From positions 3,348,001-3,412,000 of the forward strand of contig JAHQRK010000001.1 in NCBI GenBank assembly GCA_019828595.1: DNA of 64,000 nucleotides. Reading direction: 5' to 3'. The stretch comes from Aphanomyces cochlioides. Taxonomy: Eukaryota > Oomycota > Saprolegniomycetes > Saprolegniales > Verrucalvaceae. The notes under the pieces were generated by a model, which saw only the letters and a list, made by a program, of their open reading frames with translations, had not been told where the DNA came from and did no database searches. Below are positions 57,642 through 64,000 of this stretch, piece by piece. Made by a program: the position numbers and the translations under genes. Every line of letters begins with the position of its first letter. Position 1 is the first letter of the stretch.

Positions 57642-60600
57642 TTAATCAAGGCTAGATTGATGTACAAGTACAGGACGTGGACGACATGGAGAACGGCTTC
57701 GGCGTTGCTTTTCTTCCTTCATTTGGACTTTCTTTGATCGTTTACCGAAGTGTAGAGAAGTGATGGGAACTCCGCTAAGAGTTTCCACTACAGGAGGTTG
57801 GGGCTTGCGTGGTCCACGATTTTGGTTGCGGGATCGACGGCGTGATGGCTCGTCTTCCGAACCGCTTTGGTTGGCTTTAGGCGAGGGTTCAGGGGATGAC
57901 TCGATTTCCTCAGTGCGGACAACTTTAACTTGGAGGATCGAGTTGTGCACATCATTGTCGTCTTGGTTTGATCGCTGCCCAACTCGTTTGGATAGTGAGT
58001 CGACTTCAGCGGAGCTTTGCTCAAGCGCATTCTTGAGGTTTTGTCGTTCCAAGTCAGCATCCGCGAGTTTGGCGGCCAATGTCGAGAGGCGCTCAGCGAG
58101 AGCTGCATTTTCTTCCTTGAGCTTTGTATTTTCACCTTGAAGGTTTTCGACGATGACTTTACTGACATTCTGGGCTTCAGTGACTTGCAGGATTTGCTGT
58201 TTGGCCTCGGAGAGTTCCTGTTCTAGTGTCTGCGCAAGTTTAGAGGCATCTGCAATTGACATCTCCAATTTGCTTTGGAGCTCGCTCGAACTCGTGCGAA
58301 GTTGGAGCAGCTCAGCCTCTGCTCGTGATGCTTTATCAGCTTCAGCGGACGCGAGCTCTTGGGCGGCGTTGTATCGCCCTTGGATATCATTGAACTTGGC
58401 TTCCCATGACGCAGTGATTTCTTGAGAAGCGGCGAGTTCAGCTGCCAAACGAGTGTTGTCAGCAGTAAGATTGGCTTGGGCGTCCTTGGCAGACTTGGCC
58501 ACCTCTCCGAGCTCAGCTTGATGAGCTTTGAGTGTTGCAATCTCAGCGCGGAAAGCTTCATTGTCGATCTCAAGGCGTCGCAAATGCACACGGCGATAGA
58601 GTGCACAGAAGACAAATCGGCCTTTGATCCAAGTGCGAAGATTGCTCCAATTCACTTGTGCGCGGAAGTGTTGGCGCATCAAGTTGTACTTCCTGGTAGC
58701 CAATATACGACGAGCGTGAGACTGCAATTTCACCACCGCACGGTTTTCACGCACTCGATCGAAAAGCGTGAGGAAAGCACTCTTGCACAAATGAGCAGTG
58801 AAGACTGCACGACCAACTTTTTTGGCGTACAAACTGCGCTGAAGTGGCTCAAGCCACTTGAGAAGCCATTGACGATTTTCTGGCAAGTTGGGGTGGCTCT
58901 CGAGTGTTTTGAGAAGTCGTAGTTTGTCTTCAAGGTTGGAATCGAAGGCATGGCGGATACGAAGCTTCGTAAAGACACTTCCCCAAGCTTTCGCGATACG
59001 TTGGTGCGTCTTCATAGCACTCACAAGCTTGCGAGCGAGGATTTGACGGAACCAGCACTGAAGCACAACAACGTGACGTGCAAGTTGGACTTGGAGAAAG
59101 ATCTTTTCAGCATATCGGAGGACAACCACTTTGGTAACAGCAGAAATCCATCGATGCTTTGCAATGTACTTGCGCAATTGGAGGCCGAGATCAGTGGTAG
59201 AAATCGTCGGCGAGACGTGAAGGACCGTGTCAAGGAGATGAATCTTTCCAGTCTTGAAGAAGAGTTTGGTATCTCCAAGTCGGAAGTCATCAGTGGGAAA
59301 ATCGAGGATATAGCACAAAGCACGAGCAAACAATCGCCCGTCTTCTTGGAACTGCTCCATAAAATCCTCACCGAGAAGATTTGTGTAAGTTGCAAGAAGC
59401 TCATCGTAGGTAACTCGGGTAGGAAGCCCAACTTGTAGTACTTGGCATGCTTGAATGGTTCCCGAGCATCGAAGTTGGTTCAGGACGCTTGGACGGTCAA
59501 AGACTGCGGGATCCATCGCTGCATTTGGCTTGATGCAGCGGATAAAGTTACTTCGTGTAGATTCGAGCTCAAGGACGAGGCCTTTCATTTGTTGTGAGAA
59601 AATTTGAGTCACACTGCCCAAAACTTTGGCTGGTTGGTGGCTGGCAGCGCCTCGACGAGGGCTCGTTTCCACAGTGCGATCCACAATAGTCGTGCTGAGA
59701 ATTGATACGGAGGAACCCTTGATGAGATCATCAAACTGGGGTGACGCAATGTTGTTGTTCTTGTCGAGGAAAGACGTGATATTGTATCGGACAGGGCCAG
59801 CAAAGTGCTTGATGATGAAAGTATGCTTCAAATCCTTTGGATGGGGTTGAATGAAGCATGGATTTTGAGTGAAAAGCGTGTGAAATCGGTCGATGAGCTT
59901 ACGGTCTGAAGGTCCAGCCAGTTTTCCAACCGTATCAATGACGGAGAACATGCCTTCATTCTTCGCAGCGAGCAGATTTAGGCAGTCCTTGTTATCCTCA
60001 TACTGAACAACAAGGTGCTTGGATTTCGCCAAAAAGTCTCCCGCTTCCGAATTCGGCTTGAAGATCGGAAAGCGAAGAGCAGCATTTTGTGGCGCGTAGA
60101 TGTTTTCAAGTTGGTACAGCTCGTGCTCGTTCTTGAGAATGCAGTGGTTGAACATATTTTGCAGGGTTTCATTGGCATAGTTGATCATGAGTTGCTCAAG
60201 TGAGTTTCGGTTCTTGGGCTCAAAATCTTCAAAGCCAAAGATATCAAGCACACCAATGTATGGCAACGTGTCTCGTTGGAGCTCGTTGAACTCGAGAGCG
60301 TTGGCGCATTGACGCATGAGCGATGCAAAAAGCTGTTCGTAAATGTTTTTCGCAATCGTGTCGCGGGAATAGTTGGCTTGGCGCAAATCTTTCTTCACGA
60401 TGTATACGGAGCCCGCACGTTGCATTGTAGGGCGACCTGAGAGACCACCACCAACGTTGGCAACGCGGCTAATTTTCTTTTTCAACATGGCATCCCTGAG
60501 AGATTCAGCTTCCAAGCCCAGCAAATTGGCTGCCACATATAATGGCCCAGTCTTTGCTTCAGTTTCTTCATGAATAACTGCAACTGTTCCTTCGCTTGTG

Positions 60601-61820
60601 TCCACTTCATCGAATGAAATATTGCCCATATGCAAGATACCAGCAACTACGCGGAGCAAGTCGGCCGTGTCAATTTCAATGTGTTTTAGGGCTTCAAGCA
60701 ACTTCACAAAGTTGGCCTTGTCATCAATCGCATCGTGAGTCGTGCAACCAGACTGTTTTAGGTAATGAAACTGAGCAATGTAGCCGTCAATAGATGTGTC
60801 CAAGGGCTGCTGGCCGTATGGGCTCGGGATGAGTTTGAGCTCTTCCAAAAGAGCAGAATTGCCAGATCGGAGGAGCTCGTAAAAAACGTGGAAATTTCGT
60901 TCGCCGACTGGAGTCTGGACAACACGGGACGTCTCGAGCAGATACGTATCGATGGAAGCACCAATTAATTGCAACTCGGATATGCTGTCATTTCCGTCGT
61001 TCTTTGAGAATTGCAAGCGCATGTACTTGCCAAATCGACTCGAATTGTGGTTACGGTGCGTCTTGGCATTACCAAATGATTCCAAAATTGGGATGGTTTC
61101 CATGAGACGGTCACCGAGAGTATGATCGTACTGGCAAGCTTGAGCTTTATCATCAACCTTCACAAGCCCAGATCGTTCAGTCAAGAAATCCAAGATAATT
61201 TTAGATGTTTCAGTCTTTCCCGAACCACTTTCACCGCTAATAATGACGGATTGGTTTTGCTTGAGCGATCGCATTTGCCGATATGCATTCTAGAAGCTCA
61301 GCGTAAGTCTATGTGAAGAAAAAGGATGGTTGCTTACCTCAGCAATGTGGAATGGATGTGGTGGAGACTTGTCCAAAGATTGATGGACATATGGAGTCTT
61401 ATCGACAGGCTTATCCGAGTAACGGAGCGGATTCACGGCGATCAAGATATTTGAAATACGCGTATATGGTTTGCGATCAACATCAACCCAACGATCGTGG
61501 AGGTTCTTGATGAGTGCGGCCTCATTGAGGTGTCGCAAGGAAGTCATATCTGGACAAGTTCTACAAACATCATGAGCAAGTTTTCTACTGGTGTGCGACG
61601 AGACGTACACAAATAATGGATTTGCAGGGGCAAGCTGGATTGTTGCAATGGCCGATGTCTGTGCATTTTGAGCCACAGGCGTTCCTATGGTTTCATCCAC
61701 GAGTTGGAACGTAATGTTGTCGGCGGCAACAGCTTCGACTTGGACAAGGACCCAGTCGTCGCCTTGCTGCTTCCAGTACAGACTACCCACTTGGGGAACC
61801 GTCGTGTTGGAGGAACTCAT
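57642..61820 (-). CDS. Unconventional myosin B: motor, coiled coil, basic C-terminal tail
   Basis: Three exons, 61820-61609, 61560-61338 and 61289-57642, give 1,360 residues in frame. The motor has [12 protein letters not shown] (164-175), switch [15 protein letters not shown], switch [21 protein letters not shown] and FIRCIKPN. Neck segments ([34 protein letters not shown]) precede a long coiled coil, then a Ser/Pro/Arg-rich tail ending CRPRPVLVHQSSLD. It is the tandem paralogue of myosin A. The first two introns match A in position and phase. All later introns found in A's motor and neck are missing here, leaving a 3.6-kb last exon. The tail differs from A: no hydrophobic end, but an RRSRNQNRGPRK basic patch. 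Intron 1 is 48 nt without an in-frame stop. Confidence 0.9.
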
Positions 61821-63026
61821 GTCTGGCTTGAGTAAAATTGTAAAATAACGCTCTCGCGAGTAAAGGGTTTCTCCACGGACGATGGGCGTGCACTATGTTG
61901 TGTGTTGCATCGTGACTGATTGGCTCCATTCTGTAACTTATATTTCATCCGCCAATCAAAATTTAGTATTTTAGGCGTACCAACGACAAGCTCCCTCGAG
62001 TTGGAGGCGGCCACGAAGCCAACATCGCTTGATATGCCTTTCGTCTTCCGACACAGCAAGAAGTCCCCTCAAAACAAAGATGAAGTCAATATCGAGCCAG
62101 GTGACACAAGGAATTGACTCGCCGAAGGAATCTCGCTGAATTGCGTTAAATTTCTAATCACTTTCGACCCATCGAATTCTTTTGATGTCATGTCGAACAG
62201 CAGATTTGAAATATTCACCGTTCATCTACGAGATATCGTGGCGCAGCGTGCTCCAATGAGAAAAAAATGAAATATCAACTACCGGTAGACCCTCTCGAAC
62301 AAAATGCGAGGCAGATCGTAAATTGAGCGATTGTGAGTTTGCCGTGCGACAGCAGACGCACGCCATGTGTTGCTTTTGCACTGTATATATTCAGTGTGGA
62401 TTTGCAATTCACAGCGAGGTTGATAGGACCCCGGATACAAACGTCATGTGAGGAAATGTTCGAATCGAAGCGATAGCAAGACCAATGTAAAGTGCACCTT
62501 GACGACGGGAAATTGATCAATCGAATTTTCATTGATGCGAGATTTGATTTTTGATTCATTGAGCGGGTGCCGAGGCCAGCATGGGCGAGTGGGAGATCCA
62601 TGTGCATGAAAATATCGAACGTGCGAACTGATTCGCAGTAGAATATCAAGGCGTTGGTATGGACTTAATTGTCATCATCCTTGGCTTTGAAAGATAGGAA
62701 AGCTTTGGTAGTCATACTGGGTGAATTTATTATGCCATCGACACATGAGATTTTTGCTCGTACACATCTCAACGTTGTTGAAAGTCTTGAACACAATGAG
62801 CTTCTCGGCGACAAGATTGAACACGGGAACTGACAAATTAGTTGTTAACTCAAACTTCAACATGGTCAAACATCTTCAAATGATACACATGAATCGTAAC
62901 TGGTGAAAGCTCTCGAGATCATGTGGGAGTCAGTCGGCTCGGGTGGCTCTTCAGGTTCTGATGTGGTCAGTTGCTGCTGTCCCCTATGTGTCAAGCATCA
63001 CTTCTATTACAGCACCTTTACGCAAG
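61821..63026. other. Intergenic region upstream of myosin B
   Basis: About 1.2 kb with scattered short frames on both strands, none with recognisable features. It should contain the myosin B promoter and the 3' UTR of the coiled-coil gene at the right edge. Confidence 0.4.
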
Positions 63027-64000
63027 TTACCAACGACTTTGCAATACTACTTTCCGGACTCTCCTCATGAGATCTTGCTGTTGCTTCACTTCTGCCTCCA
63101 ATTGCACTATAGGTTTGAAAACGTCTGGGTCACGAGACGTCCCCTTTGATGTCGCGTTTGTCGGGGCGGAGCCGTTCGTCACGACTGGTAGCATGACTTT
63201 GGCTTCACCACCAGAACTTGAATACACTGGGCTGAGAGGACTTCGAATGCCAAGTTCCTCCTTGCGAAGCTGCTTTCGTAGTTCGGCAATCAGGTCGTCT
63301 TTTTCTGCTATCGTTGCTCGCAATTTTTCCTACGCCATGTATCAATCAAACATGAACAACGAGATCTTGTACAATTGATTCGTTTGCTCTGGCTTCTTGC
63401 AAAAAATGTTCCTGTTTCATTTCCAAGAGTTTGAGTTGCGCCTCTAATGCCGCCACCTTGTTGTTGTTGCCATCGATCCGCGCCTCAAGCTCTTGTCGCG
63501 AGTTCTGGGAGTACCCTGAGTCTTCAGGAGTGACGGAAATGAAAACAGTTTGGACGTTGGACAGCAAATCGGTTGAGCTCGTAATTGGCGTCAGAGCTCG
63601 AATGTTGTTAGATATAATTGGTGCAGTAGACTTGAGCTGGTTGACGAGATCCGATTGGTAGGGCATGATCGGATCATTTGCTCGTTGCACTTGTTTGGAC
63701 TCATTGGATATATTCTTGACTCCATCCTGTAGCACATGTTAATAGACATGCTAAGATCGCTCCTCCGTACTGGTGTGGAAGCCAACTTCATGTCAGCCGA
63801 GCTATCAATTTCGACATCAAATTTCGTCATAAGCTGTGCGAGTTGTGTTTGAAGAGCATAAATGTGATCGTTGCTGTCTGCAATCCGATGGCCTAGCTCC
63901 TCTTCGGTAAGCTTCATGTTGAAAATTGTTGTGTTGGCATCCTTTAGCCTGCCCATAGCGGAAGCTAAATCCTCCTTGAGCTTTACATTCATTGCCTCCA
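63027..64000 (-). CDS. Coiled-coil protein, C-terminal part; 5' end outside window
   Basis: Exons 64000-63771, 63726-63361 and 63329-63027 join in frame (introns 44 and 31 nt). The visible ~300 residues are mostly coiled coil with heptad leucines: LKEDLASAMGRLKDA, KVAALEAQLKLLEMKQEHFL and EKLRATIAEKDDLIAELRKQ. A Ser/Thr/Pro-rich stretch separates these from a last helical piece. The stop is at 63027. An additional 46-nt intron at the very end could replace the last few residues and end the protein slightly further downstream. No named domain is visible, so the family is unknown. Confidence 0.65.

Noticed and set aside
58422..59438. Plus-strand frames of 166 and 162 codons inside myosin B
   Set aside because: Antisense shadows of a well-supported myosin motor and neck.

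Overview
The window is eukaryotic nuclear DNA and looks like an oomycete, probably a saprolegnian such as Aphanomyces; that placement is inference. Genes lie close together on both strands. They are broken by many GT-AG introns of about 31 to 57 nt (one of 88 nt), and the transposons (Crypton, KDZ/Zisupton-like, PIF/Harbinger, hAT) are of kinds common in oomycetes. I joined exons by hand from splice signals and reading phase. Where exon coordinates are given, the summed lengths close in frame, but none were checked against RNA.

Layout. 1-4283 (+) is the 3' part of an Sfi1-like, tryptophan-repeat protein. 4553-11626 (-) holds an AT-hook/SPRY protein, a ubiquitin-like/UBA protein and condensin II subunit NCAPD3. 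NCAPD3 is divergent from an RBM5/RBM10-type splicing factor at 11757-14513 (+). 14579-15676 (-) is a membrane protein with the C-terminal part of a GH35 beta-galactosidase and no catalytic barrel. 17439-18254 (+) and 45321-46112 (-) are paralogues of an unrecognised family with an RVxF-like motif. 18821-20137 (-) is a PIH1 protein.

The most notable locus is 20294-30117 (-). It assembles into one 28-exon reading frame of about 2,887 codons: lectin-like region, PH, BEACH, WD40, then an ELMO domain and a DPF-rich tail. I know of no described BEACH-ELMO fusion. An AFI1/MesA-type DENN protein ends only 149 bp upstream on the same strand, so two membrane-traffic/GTPase-regulation genes sit side by side.

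32.6-44.8 kb is a transposon island. It holds an hAT scrap, a Crypton lacking the region where its second catalytic half should be, a broken KDZ-type element, an intact seven-exon gene of unknown role, a tRNA-like sequence, and a complete PIF/Harbinger element. The Harbinger has perfect 15-bp inverted repeats, a TTA target duplication, a Myb/SANT helper gene and a transposase with one nonsense codon.

47124-49281 (-) is a PHTF-family membrane protein and 49677-51317 (+) a sphingosine/ceramide-kinase-like lipid kinase. Two tandem myosins follow: 51416-56374 (nine exons, coiled coil, hydrophobic C-terminal tail) and 57642-61820 (three exons, coiled coil, basic tail). A small GyrI-like effector-binding gene lies between them. 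The right edge holds part of a coiled-coil gene.
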